NCBI RefSeq assembly: GCF_000372725.1
Contig: NW_005200088.1
Coordinates: 153,709-217,708 of the forward strand
DNA length: 64,000 nucleotides
Direction of reading: 5' to 3'
Source of the DNA: Emiliania huxleyi CCMP1516
Taxonomy: Eukaryota; Haptophyta; Isochrysidales; Noelaerhabdaceae
Both the position numbers and the translations under genes were made by a program. Below, one piece after another: positions 18,730 to 28,705 of this stretch (position 1 is the stretch's first letter; the number at the start of each line of letters is the position of its first letter). The notes beneath the pieces were generated by a model. The model was not told where the DNA came from. It was given only the letters and a program-made list of their open reading frames with translations, and made no database searches.

Positions 18730-21700
18730 CTACGCCCCCGGGTTGTACGACTGCGAGCTGCGCCGCACGGGCTGCTCGCGCAGCGGCGGCGGGCGGCTGT
18801 TTTCGTCCTGCTGCGGCCGCGCCGCCCCGCCGGCCGCCGCCGCGAGTGACTGCAGGTCTCCGGCGGAGGCGAAGCGCTTGCTGCGCGACGAGCCGACTCC
18901 AGAGAGCATCCCGAGCAGCTCGACCACGTCAGCGTGGTCGGCGAGGTAGGCGGAGGCGTCGCTCGGCTTGCGGCCGACGGTGGCGGTGAAGAGGTCGTGC
19001 CCGGGTGCGGCGCCGCCTCGGCCGGCCGCCGCGTCCTTCCTCTTCTGCAGCGCGGCGAACATGAGCTCGTCGCTCGAGTCGTCGCCGACGCAGAGGACGA
19101 ACTGGAGCGGCTCTGCCGGCCTGCCGCGCCGCGCCGCGTCCGCCACGAGCCCGACGAACCGCTCCGCCATCACCCCCTTGTCGATCCCCTTGGGGCACGC
19201 CTCGACATACCCCTTCCCCACCCGCACCACCACCGGGGCCCCCTCGAGCGCTGCCTGCAGCTGGTACTGCAGCTCGCGCGCCTGCAGCCACATAGTAATC
19301 AATGAGTCACATATCAATCAGTAGCGTGGGCTGGTACTGCAGCTCGCGCGCCTGCAGCGCGCCGAACTCCGGGTCCGCCGAGGAGAAGTTCCACGACATG
19401 GAGGAGCCCTTCTTCTGCATGTACGCGCCGAGCGTGCGGGTGGTGTAGACCGCCATCACCGCCTCGGCAGCCTCTCGCCACGAGGTGTTGACGCCTAGAA
19501 TTAAACACAGAATCCTAGTCGTACATGCATCTCACAGGCGACCTCTCGCCAAGGAGGTGTTGGCGCCAGGCAGGAGCTGCTGCCACGGGCCGCTCTTGAT
19601 GCGGTAGTGGAAGCCGTGCTCGACAGCAAGAGAGAGCCCCGGCACCGACCCGAAGGCGGCGTCCACCTGCTCACAGCAGGAGGTGTGAAGAGACGCCGTT
19701 CGCAGCTGCGGCCGAGAGGGACGATGCCTCACCTGCTCACAGCAGGAGGTGTGAAGAGACGCCGATGGCCGCTGCGGCACAGGCACCGGTCAAGAGGGCG
19801 GTGTCCGCCGTGTCGCGCCCGAGTCCAGAGAGGACCATCACGTGGTTGTGGGGGTCGGCGCAGAGCTGCCGCAGCGTCGTGAGCACCGAGGAGGGCACCT
19901 CGTACTTGCCCTCCTCGCGCACGTCGTAGAAGCCCGTGTCGGCGGGGGTGAGGGTGCCGCCCCAATCGAGCAAGACGACGCGCTGTGCGGCGGCGCGATA
20001 CGAGAGGAGCACCTGTTCACAGCTGCAGGTGTGAAGAGGCGCTGTGCACAGTCCCAGCCAGACGCGATACGAGAGGAGCACCTGCGCCCCCGAGTCAGGG
20101 GGAAGAGGGGGGGGGGAGGAGCAGATTACTCACTGACGGCGGAGCGGGGCGAGAGGAGCAGCCTGCTGCGTGTCGACACTTCCTCGACACTTCCTCGACA
20201 CCTCCTCGACACTTCCTAGACACTTCCTAGACACTTCCTAGAGGAGCAGCCTGCTGCGTGTCGAGCGGCTTGAAGTCTGCCCCCATGCCCACCATCCGGA
20301 AGGAGGCGAGCCTACGCATGCGTGGCTGATGGTGAGGCACAGTGCATGGTGAGTGAGTCCATGCCAGCCATCCGGAAGGAGGCGAGCCCAAAGCCGACCG
20401 CCATCCAGTGGTCCTCCTTCTTGCGCTGCATCGACTTGAGGTCGGTCAGGAAGCGGCGCGCCTCATCATCAACCACGCCATGAGATGGGGCACTCATTGA
20501 AGGCGACCTCTGCGGGAGGAGGAGTTGGCGTGCCCAGTCCTCCGCCGTGTTTGCGCGGATGTGCGCCAAATCCTTGCGTGCGCGCGCCTCCTTCTCCGCC
20601 GGCGGCATCTCGAGCGCCGTCTCGAGCGCGCCCATCACAGCCTCCGTCGAGAAGGGGTTCATGACGAGCGAGCCTGAAAATTGCATCGCCGAGCGGTCAG
20701 GCGCTTCCTCAACCAATCCCTCGCGGGCTCCGTGGCGAGCGGTCCGTTGAGCACGCGCGAAAAGCCCGAGAACTCGGACAGCACCGCCACGCCCGCCGGA
20801 AGCTTGCCTGGTGGCGTCACGGACGTGTCGTGGACGTGACTCACTCAGCACCGCCCCCGGCCCCGCGCCCGCCGGCAGCTTGCCTGCGGCCCGCGCGACG
20901 ACGTACTCGAGCGGGTGGGCGTTGACCGCCTCGCGCACCGTCGAGTAGACGATGACGTCGGACATCTGCCACAGCTGCATCCGGGCGGCGAGAGAGAGCC
21001 GCTCCACCTGTAATGAATCATTGGTTGATTCATCAGCGATTCGTCATTCATTGGCGAGAGAGAGCCGCTCCACCTTTCGGCGTAGTGGCAATGAACCAGT
21101 AATCAATCATTCATTAATTGACTAGTACTTAGACGTTCATTGAGACTCCATCGAGAGGCGACTGGTGAGCCGCTCCACCTCGGCCCGTGTGAGCAGTCCA
21201 TCATCACTCAAATGATTAGCAATTGAGCTTTAGTGGATGAGGGGCTGGTGAGCTCCCCACCTCGCAGTCCATCATCACTCAAATGATTAGCAATCGAGCT
21301 TTAGTGGATGAGGGGCTGGTGAGCTCCCCACCTCGCAGTCCATCATCACTCAAATGATTAGCAATCGAGCTTTAGTGGATGAGGGGCTGGTGAGCTCCAC
21401 ACCTCGCAGTCCATCATCACTCAAATGATTAGCAATCGAGCTTTAGTGGATGAGGGGCTGGTGAGCTCCCCACCTCGCAGTCCATCATCACTCAAATGAT
21501 TAGCAATCGAGCGTTAGTGGATGAGGGGCTGGTGAGCTCCCCACCTCGCAGTCCATCATCACTCAAATGATTAGCAATCGAGCGTTAGTGGATGAGGGGC
21601 TGGTGAGCTCCACACCTCGCAGTCCATCATCACTCAAATGACTAGCAATCGAGCTTTAGTGGATGAGGGGCTGGTGAGCTCCCCACCTCGCAGTCCATCA

Positions 21701-24696
21701 TCACTCAAATGATTAGCAATCGAGCTTTAGTGGATGAGGGGCTGGTGAGCTCCCCACCTCGCAGTCCATCATCACTCAAATGATTAGCAATCGAGCGTTA
21801 GTGGATGAGGGGCTGGTGAGCTCCACACCTCGGCGTAGTGGAGGGCGCCCGGGTAGGAGGCGCGGATCCGGCGGACGATAGTCTCAATGTCGGCCCGCAC
21901 GTCGCGCGCGTCCGCGACGAGCTTGACCTGTCATCGATCACCCGCTCACTCGCTGCTAGCTTGGAGACGCCGCGCGCGCCCGCGACGAGAGCGTGACCTG
22001 GTTGCGCGAGGCGACCATCACCTGCAAGTGTCCAGGAAGTGTCTAGGAAGTGTCTAGGAAGTGACCTGGTTGCGCGAGGCGACCATCACCTGCACCAGCG
22101 TGTTAGTATTAATTAATGATTAATGATTAATGATTAATAATTAGTTGCGCGAGGCGACCATCACCTGCACCAGCGTGTGGCCCGCGCGGTACCGCGGGTA
22201 CGCGGCCAGCATCGCCTCCCACGCGAGCAGCTTGAGCTGCACGCCCTTGAAGCGGTCGAGATAGTCGACGCCGGCGAGCAGCCGCCGCGGCGAGGCGGCC
22301 GGCGCGTCGAGCTCCGCTCGCAAGTCCTTGAGCTCGTCGCGGGTGGAGGCGGCGGCGGGGGGCGCCAGCCTGTCCGGCAAGTGGTTCTCGAGCAGCGAGG
22401 GGGAGACGCCAAAGGTGGAGACCTGCGAATCAGTGGGCCCTTCATCAACGAAACCCAATAGCCAGGGGGAGAGCCCAAAGGTGGAGGAGACCTGCACGAT
22501 GACGTGTCGGCCTCCGAAGTCGACGCCCAAGAAGCCGCCAGACTTGAACTCGTGCTCGAGGCCTATCAATTAATTAATTAATAATTAATTAATTAATTAA
22601 GCCGCCAGACTTGAACTCGTGCTCGAGGCCTATCAACTAATTATTATATATTAATAATTATATTAATTATTATCAGACTTGAACTCGTGCTCGAGGCCTA
22701 TCAACTAATTGATATCAACCTAACTAAAGATCCATTCAGGAAGCCGCCAGACTTGAACTCGCGACGCCTATTGAGTGGCTGGTCGTCCTTGCGCCAGACC
22801 GCGTGCCTCGACGGGAGGGCTGCGGTCGTGCTCGAGGCCGAGCAGCCGCTTGCACGAGGTGAGGAAGTTGCGCGTGTACCTTAATTAATTAGCGCGTGAT
22901 TGGTTCGTTAATTCATTAGCTTGCACGAGGTGAGGAAGCCGCGAGTGTACTCGAAGAGCAGGAAGCCGACCATGTCCGCGTGCAGCATCGCTCGGAGCAG
23001 CTCCTCGCGGACGGCGACGGAGCGGAAGACGTCGCTCGCCGGGAAGGGCGAGTGCAGGAAGAGTCCGATGTGGGCGGTGCGGTGGCGGCGGAGCAGGAAG
23101 GAGGGGAGGAGGAGCAGGTGGTAGTCGTGCGCCCAGACCTAGGCGGTCATCAACGATCAATCACTGACAAACCAGCAGCAACAGCAGCCAGGTGGTAGCC
23201 GTGCGCCCACAACAGACCATGTGCCAGGTTCGTACACCTCCATCACGGTGTCGGCTACACTGCCACCACTGCTACCACTGCTACTACTACTACTACTACT
23301 ACTACTACAGACCATGTGCCCCGGCTCGTACACCTCCATCACGGTGTCGGCGAACTTTCGGTTGGCGGCGGAGTACGCCCGCCAGTCCTCCTACTCATCA
23401 GCCTCGGGGGATCTCGGGGAGTCTCGGCGAGTCCGGAGTACCGACCGCCAGCCCTCCTCGCAGAACGGGTTCTCGCTGTCGGGGAGCCGCATCCGGTTGT
23501 GGAAGACGGGCCGCAGGTAGGAGCGGCAGAAGCCTATCATTCACTAAGTGATCACCTCTCCTCACCTTCCTTCCTTACTTAGGGCCGCAGGCACGAGCGG
23601 CAGAAGCCGTGGTAGAAGCGGTCGGTCAGCGCGGCGGGCAGGAAGACGGGCAGGCAAGAGTAGCCCTCGAGCAGCAGCTGTGCGAGGCCCTCCTCCTCGT
23701 CGGGGTCGACAGCGCAGCCGACGCCTATTAGTTAATTACCGTTAAATTAATTACATACTAATTAAGGGATCGTCGGGGTCGCTAGGGCAGCCGACGCCTC
23801 CGACCCACATCACCCGGCAGCCCAGCGACAAGGCGTGCTGATTGAGGACCGACTCGTCGTCCCACTCCACCTGTTCACGGCTGCAGGTGTGAAGAGACGC
23901 TGTTCACAGCCGAGGACCGACTCGTCCTCTGCCACTCCACCTCCCACCCTCCGCCCTCGGCTCTCGACACAGTGAGCGGCAGCTGGTACGCCACGAGGAT
24001 GACCTGTTGACAGCTGGAGGTGTGAAGAGACAGCGAGAGCGGCAGCGGGATCGCCTCGAGCATGAGCACCGTGTCGCTTTTCTCGAGCGGCAGCAGCGGC
24101 GCCGCCCCGGACGGCCCAGCAGGCGCGGTCATCCGGTTCGCCTGCGCCTGCGGGAGCTGCAGGAAGGAGCGGAGCCGCGCCGGCATCACCCCGCCGTGAA
24201 GGGCGGCGAGGGCGGCGGAGAGGTACGAGCAGAGGGCGACGCGGCGGCCGTCCACGACCTCTGGCGCGAGGCGGTTGAGGTGAAAGGGCCAGACGGGGAA
24301 GTGGTGGGGGAGGCCGGAGACCTCGCCGCGCAGGCCGTCGTGCAGCGCCACGAACTCGCGGTACCGCCGCTGCGCCTGCACGCCGCGCACGCGTTACGGG
24401 CTGCATGAGGCACGCGCGGCAGAGCTGTCGGGAACGCGGCACAATACACGCAGCAGGCGCGGGAACACACGCGCGCACTCGCATGAAATGCGCACACGTA
24501 GGCTGATCTCATTGGCGGCGGATGGGTGCGGCGGCTGGAGTGGAATATGCGGCAGCCAGGGCAGCCGCTGAGTCTGTGGAGAATGCGGCGATGCCTGGAA
24601 GCGTTGGCCCTGGTAGTGCGTGGTGATGGAGTACGAGGTGTAGGGCTTCCCGCTCGAGTCAAACAAGGTCGATGTTGATTCGATTGAGAACTCCAT
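18730..24696 (-). CDS. PX-domain / trehalose-6-phosphate synthase / TPP-like fusion
   Basis: From ATG 24696: MEFSIESTSTLFDSSGKPYT then QRRYREFVALHDGLRGEVSG and YLSAALAAL...LRSFLQL form a PX phosphoinositide-binding domain. A GT20 trehalose-phosphate-synthase domain follows: VMWVGGVG, LPVFLPAALTDRFYHGFC, NRKFADTVMEVYEPG, VWAHDYHLLLLPSFLLRR, IGLFLHSPFPASDVFR, GVDYLDRFKGVQLKLLAWE, LHYAEVERLSL, SDVIVYSTVREAVNAHPLEY and VLSEFSGFS. The C-terminal HAD domain reads LLDWGGTLTP, LSGLGRD, KGYVEACPKGIDKG and VGDDSSDE. The TPP catalytic DxD is D-W-G here, so phosphatase activity is probably lost, as in plant class II TPS. The order matches class II TPS, but the PX domain is not usual. More than 15 introns separate the pieces, most with direct-repeat ends; examples are the acceptors at about 21008 and 19667. 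The stop is at 18730. Confidence 0.85.
21180..21838 (-). repeat. 71-bp x 9 tandem array in a TPS intron
   Basis: Starts of TCCATCATCACTCAAATGA fall every 71 bases from 21197 to 21765. In gene sense each unit carries GAGGTGKGGAGCTCACCAG, nearly the same as the exon-intron junction at its left edge (GCCGAG|GTGTGGAGC). The array therefore seems to have amplified the donor side of this intron. Units differ at only one to three positions. Confidence 0.9.
22560..22850 (-). repeat. Serial exon-start copies with AT-rich spacers in TPS
   Basis: Four or more copies of GGCCTCGAGCACGAGTTC followed by AAGTCTGGCGG (minus sense) are spaced about 65-75 nt apart and separated by TTAATTA-rich DNA. The leftmost (at about 22530-22565) continues into the exon FLGVDFGGRHVIVQV. 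The others appear to be intronic duplicates of the exon start. Confidence 0.75.
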
Positions 24697-24835
24697 CGTC
24701 AAGCGTGGTGTGCTGCCGCGCGAGTGTTGCAGGCGGGGGTCGAGGGACTTCGCGAATCGAGGGACTTGCGAGCGCGGCGAATCGAGCAGGTTCGTTGTGA
24801 AGAGCTGGGGGCCCCGGGGTGAGTCCTTCGGTAAG

Positions 24836-25010
24836 CGCGGGTTAGCGCGGGTTAGTGCTAACCCGGCACGGGTTAGCACGGGTCAGAACGGGTTATCATA
24901 ACCCGACGCTAACCCGACGCTAACCGGCACTAACCCGTGCGGCTGGGGGGCATACGTCAGCAGGGGTTTGCGCCGGGTTAGGGGTGGGTTAGGGCCGGGT
25001 TAGAGCTGGT
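24836..25010. repeat. GGGTTAG/CTAACCC cluster
   Basis: About a dozen GGGTTAG or CTAACCC heptamers occur in both orientations with short GC spacers and are partly palindromic. They resemble degenerate telomere-type repeats but never form a clean tandem array. Confidence 0.7.
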
Positions 25011-25108
25011 TGGCGAGATGAAACGGCTGCTGCGGCGGGCACTTCTGTTAACATATTCTGCCTTAACAGGTCGGCATGTAACAGGCATGTTGTTGGTAAC
25101 TTGATCGA

Positions 25109-25228
25109 ATGTCGCCGAGGTCGCGGACGAGCACTAACGAGCACTCGGTGTACATCGAAAGCCTGGGCGGCCGGTACGTCTGGGACGAGGCTCGCTCGTG
25201 CTGGAAGTGGGTCGTCTACGTCGACTAG
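25109..25228 (+). CDS. Possible 39-residue ORF
   Basis: ATG 25109 to TAG 25226 encodes a peptide ending SLGGRYVWDEARSCWKWVVY plus VD. The Trp/Tyr-rich tail looks coding-like and could be the last exon of a larger gene. No family was recognised and there is no independent support. Confidence 0.2.
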   Translation: MSPRSRTSTNEHSVYIESLGGRYVWDEARSCWKWVVYVD

Positions 25229-25666
25229 AGCACGTCCCTCCTCACTGCTCCGTGCACGCCTGACGCCCAGAGCAGTCGACACACCTCCCGGTTCGCCCAT
25301 GGCCTCCGGTCATGATGACGACACGCACGAGCGACACACAGACACAAACAAGCTCACAAGACACACCCCAGGGGTGGTTTTATTCATTATTAAAAAAACT
25401 CGGACCCACGTAGACAAGGAGCGCGCGCCAATGGCCGCCTCCGTGACACTCCCACCTCCTGGGCCGGTGCGGGAGTTTAACCAGTTTCTCCCGGCCGGCC
25501 GCCTCCTGACACGCCCACTGACCGAGCCCATCGAAAAAATCCGGCGCGCCGCACTGCTCTGACCCCTGCTCGCCCCTGCTCGCCCCTGCTCGCCCCTCGC
25601 CACTGTCGCCTCGGTTGCCGAGGCTGCCGCGCACCCGCGCGCCCGCGTCGCTGCGCGACTACGAAC

Positions 25667-25739
25667 TGCACCAGCTGGGCTCGAACCAACGACCAAAACG
25701 TCCCCGACCCGAACGCTGCACCAACTAGGCCACGCCCCA
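25667..25739 (-). tRNA. tRNA-like sequence, probably a pseudogene or SINE head
   Basis: On the minus strand an A-box-like TGGCCTAGTTGG and a perfect B-box GGTTCGAGCCC are correctly spaced, with T8, A14, G18-G19 and a T-arm GTTGG/CCAGC. The acceptor and D stems pair poorly, position 33 is not T, and the variable loop is odd, so it is unlikely to be a working tRNA. A putative anticodon is GTC. Confidence 0.35.
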
Positions 25740-25904
25740 GGCTCGATTTGCAATGCGCATGAAACTGGCCGCTCATAAACCACAGACTACTCATTTGCCG
25801 AGGCCACGCGGCGCCCCCCACAGCCAGCCTACCCTCCTATCGCGCGACTCGACGCCCAGCGGCCGCCTCTCGCCTACCGCGCTGCCCTCGCCGGCCGCCG
25901 CACC

Positions 25905-26108
25905 GCCCGCGCTCCAGCCTAACCAGCTTTCTGCTCCAGCCTAACCAGCTCTGTGCTCCACTGCTCCAGCCCAACCAGCCCTGTGCCCCAGCCTAACCAG
26001 CAGCCTAACCAGCTCTGTGCTCCAGCCCAACCAGCTCTGTGCCCCAGCCTAACAAGCTCTCCAGCCTAACCAGTAACCAGATCTGTGCCCCAGCTAACCA
26101 GCTCTGCA
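25905..26108 (+). repeat. CCAGCCTAACCAGCTCTGTG minisatellite
   Basis: About nine imperfect units of roughly 20-22 nt (CCAGCCTAACCAG then CTCTGTGCT). Confidence 0.85.
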
Positions 26109-27298
26109 TCTCGCAACACACTCATGACAGGGACAGACCAGGCGCAGGAAAAGGGGGCGGGGCCCGAATCCAAGGGACCACCCCGTCGGGCGGAAGAGCT
26201 GAGAACTCAGGTCCAGTAGGAAGGCTGCTGGCTCCTGACTCATCCCCCAAATCCCCCACCCCTCTGGCCTGAAACCTTACCATTCCACCACCTCACACAC
26301 ACCCCTCCCCTAGGGCTAAGCAGTGCGCGAGCCCACCCGACTTCAGGCGAGACGTCGACCTGCTAGACGCCCATAGAGGCGCGCGGCGCGGGCGGATGAC
26401 TAGGGGAGAAAAAGCGGAGATCCTAGCTCGCTGGGAGACGTGCGCAACCTAAAGTTGGGAATAGGGGAGAAGTGTCAGTGTGAGGGGAGGGCGTACGCCG
26501 GCGTTTTTGCCTTTGAAAACTGAACAGTTTTTTTTATGAGCTTAGCCGTCGATGGCGGACATGGCACATCGCTCTCGGGCCCACAGACATCCCGCACACC
26601 CGCCGCCCCCGCGCGCGCCCCACCCCGGCCGGGAGAAAGGGGAGTGACAGTTTGGGAAGGACAGCCGAGTAATCTCGCACTCCATGTGCGAGAACGCAGG
26701 GTAAATGTAAGCCGGATGGCTCACAGGCCACCTCTTGCGCCCCGAGCTTACCATCTACCGCACTGAACACTTCCGCCCCCTCGCTCCCAACCCATCCACC
26801 TCGCCCCGGGCCGCGCCGCGCAATCTCGGGCGATCTCGCGCAATCTCGGGCGATCTCGGGGCCGCGCCGCGCTATCTCGGGCGATCTCGGAGCGTCGCTC
26901 GCGCGGCGGCACACCTGCTCAAAAAAGGAAGGGCCTGGTTGGAGCCACGGGGCTCACGTGCTCGCTCGGTTCTCTTTCATTATTGCGTCTCGGTGCCAAA
27001 CCACCCCTTCCCACTGGCATCCCACTTCCCACCGAGGCCGCGGGCACGGCCACGGGGCAGGTCGAGAGCCGTATTTCACCGCGTTCCCCCCCCGCAGGTG
27101 AGCCCCCCATTGCGCATTGGTGTCCAGTCCGACCCTGGCTGTTCTTCACCTTCCTACATACATACATAAGTTTGTGACTCATCGCACTCCAAGTGCCCCA
27201 AGGAACAAGCGACGGGGGCACGCACGCTCAGCACAGTCACTCAGGCGAGGGACTTCAGCACACTCCACGCCGTGGGGCTAGCACGCACACAACGGCGA

Positions 27299-28492
27299 CT
27301 ACATCAAGACAGCGAAAGCCTTCACACGCGCCGCCGCCATCGGAGCCACCGCCTCCCACGCATCCAACGCAGGGTCGTACCGCTCCACCGAGCTGAGGTG
27401 GGTGTAGCCGGCACCCATTCCGCCTGCGACATAGAGCTTGCCGTCGAGCACTGCCACGGCGTGAGATCCTCGCACCGTCGTCATCGGCGCCACCGCCTCC
27501 CACGCGTCCAACGCCGGGTCGTACCGCTCGACTGAGCTGAGGAAGCCGTCGTTGTACCCGCCCATAGCGTACAGCTTGCCGTCGAGCACCGCCACGGCGT
27601 GAACGCACCGCGCCGTTGCCATCGGCGCCACCGCCTCCCACGCGTTCGTCGCCGCGTCGTACCGCTCCTCCGAGGTGAGCCAGCCGTCGTCGTTGCGACC
27701 GCCCACAGCGTACAGCCTGTCGTCGAGCACCGCCACGCGATGGTTACTCCGCTCCGTCGCCATCGGGGCCACCGCCTCCCACGCGCCAACTGCCGGGTCG
27801 TACCGCTCCACCGAGCTGAGGAATTGGTCGTTGTCGCCGTCCTCGTCGTCGCCGTTGAAGCCTCCAACAGCATAGGCCTTGCTGTTGAGCACCGCCACGG
27901 CGTGACTAATGCGTGGCGTCGCCATCGGCGCCACAGCCTCCCACACATTCGTAGCCAAGTCGTACCGCTCCACCAGGTTGGAAGGTGCGAGGTCAGCCTC
28001 GCCATCCTCATCCTCGCCATCAGCCTCACTCTCGCCGCCCACAGCGTAGAGCTTGCCATCGAGCACCGCCGTGCTGAAATACTTTCGTGCCGACGGCATC
28101 GGCGCCACAGCCTCCCCATCCCACTCATTCGTTGACGGGTCGTACCGCTCAAGCGAGTTGACAGTCCCACCCTCGCCGTCGCGGCCGCCGATCACGACCA
28201 GGCGCGGCCTCTCGCGCTTCTTCAGCGTCTCCTTCCAGCCGCGGCGCCACGCGCGGCACGTCCCCTTGGCGGCGTGCTCCGTGGTCGGCAGCTGGGCGAG
28301 GATGCGCGGGGCGAGGTCCGGCGAGAGGAGGACCTCGGAGAGCACCCACTCGGGCTGCTCCACGAGCCGAGCGGCGTGCTCCTCCGCCACGCGCAGCGCG
28401 GCGTCGCTCGCGCCCGCCTGCGCCTCGATGATGGCGCACAGCTGCTCTGGCGAGAGGCCCGCGACGCGCGCGCCGATGCGGTGGGAGGCCAT
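27299..28492 (-). CDS. F-box-like / kelch-repeat protein, copy 1
   Basis: ATG 28492 (MASHRIGARVAGLSPEQLCA) is shared by all three kelch paralogues and was chosen over the longer open frame upstream. Residues ~55-90 (LLSPDLAPRILAQLP then CRAWRRGW) look like an F-box. Six kelch blades follow with the unit LERYDPSTN.WE.VAPM...R...AVLDGKLYAVGG, one blade ending at the C-terminus. F-box/kelch proteins usually present substrates to SCF ubiquitin ligases. It is single-exon, unlike most genes here. The paralogues lie at 48392-49564 and 60302-61435; the first ~110 residues are nearly identical in all three while the blades differ. Acidic inserts (SEADGEDEDGEADL) sit in blade 2. Confidence 0.85.
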   Translation of the reverse strand: MASHRIGARVAGLSPEQLCAIIEAQAGASDAALRVAEEHAARLVEQPEWVLSEVLLSPDLAPRILAQLPTTEHAAKGTCRAWRRGWKETLKKRERPRLVVIGGRDGEGGTVNSLERYDPSTNEWDGEAVAPMPSARKYFSTAVLDGKLYAVGGESEADGEDEDGEADLAPSNLVERYDLATNVWEAVAPMATPRISHAVAVLNSKAYAVGGFNGDDEDGDNDQFLSSVERYDPAVGAWEAVAPMATERSNHRVAVLDDRLYAVGGRNDDGWLTSEERYDAATNAWEAVAPMATARCVHAVAVLDGKLYAMGGYNDGFLSSVERYDPALDAWEAVAPMTTVRGSHAVAVLDGKLYVAGGMGAGYTHLSSVERYDPALDAWEAVAPMAAARVKAFAVLM

Positions 28493-28705
28493 CTGCGCGG
28501 GCGGTCCCCGCCGCTGCAAGCTTGGATTTCGCTCGCAAGGGTGTGGGTACTCGGCGGACCGCGTCGTTGCGCCGTCACCCATGCCATCGTGGAAAAAAAA
28601 TCTCGCCGGCTTCGCGCCGAACGCGCGCAGCGTCTGTGCGTGTTTGCCCGTACTCCGTGCCAGGAGGTGCATATCACTGACTCACGTCCGCCATCAGGTG
28701 TGTAT
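28493..28705. promoter_or_regulatory. 213-bp divergent intergenic region
   Basis: It separates the start codons of kelch copy 1 (minus) and the exportin-6-like gene (plus), so it must hold both 5' ends. No TATA box was recognised. An A-run at about 28592 is the only low-GC patch. Confidence 0.4.

Larger units (their letters stand above)
19667..24032 (-). other. Five hairpin acceptor cassettes in TPS introns
   Basis: On the minus strand, GCGTCTCTTCACACCT, a few bases, then TGTGARCAG end at acceptors at 19667-19695, 19733-19762, 20013-20040, 23871-23900 and 24004-24032 (the last with TGTCAACAG). They share the consensus of the plus-strand copies in the PFK-2 and exportin genes. The first two are stacked 66 nt apart, each after its own GTG-starting repeat. 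Confidence 0.75.
24697..27298. other. Gene-poor region
   Basis: Nothing recognisable except repeats, a tRNA-like segment and one very small ORF, listed separately. The region also has CCCCTGCTCG units at 25560-25600, GGGCGATCTCGC units at 26820-26895 and a TACA run at about 27156. Confidence 0.5.

Noticed and set aside
28493-28672. 60-residue N-terminal extension of kelch copy 1
   Set aside because: It is not shared with the other two copies, whose similarity starts at MASHRIG.
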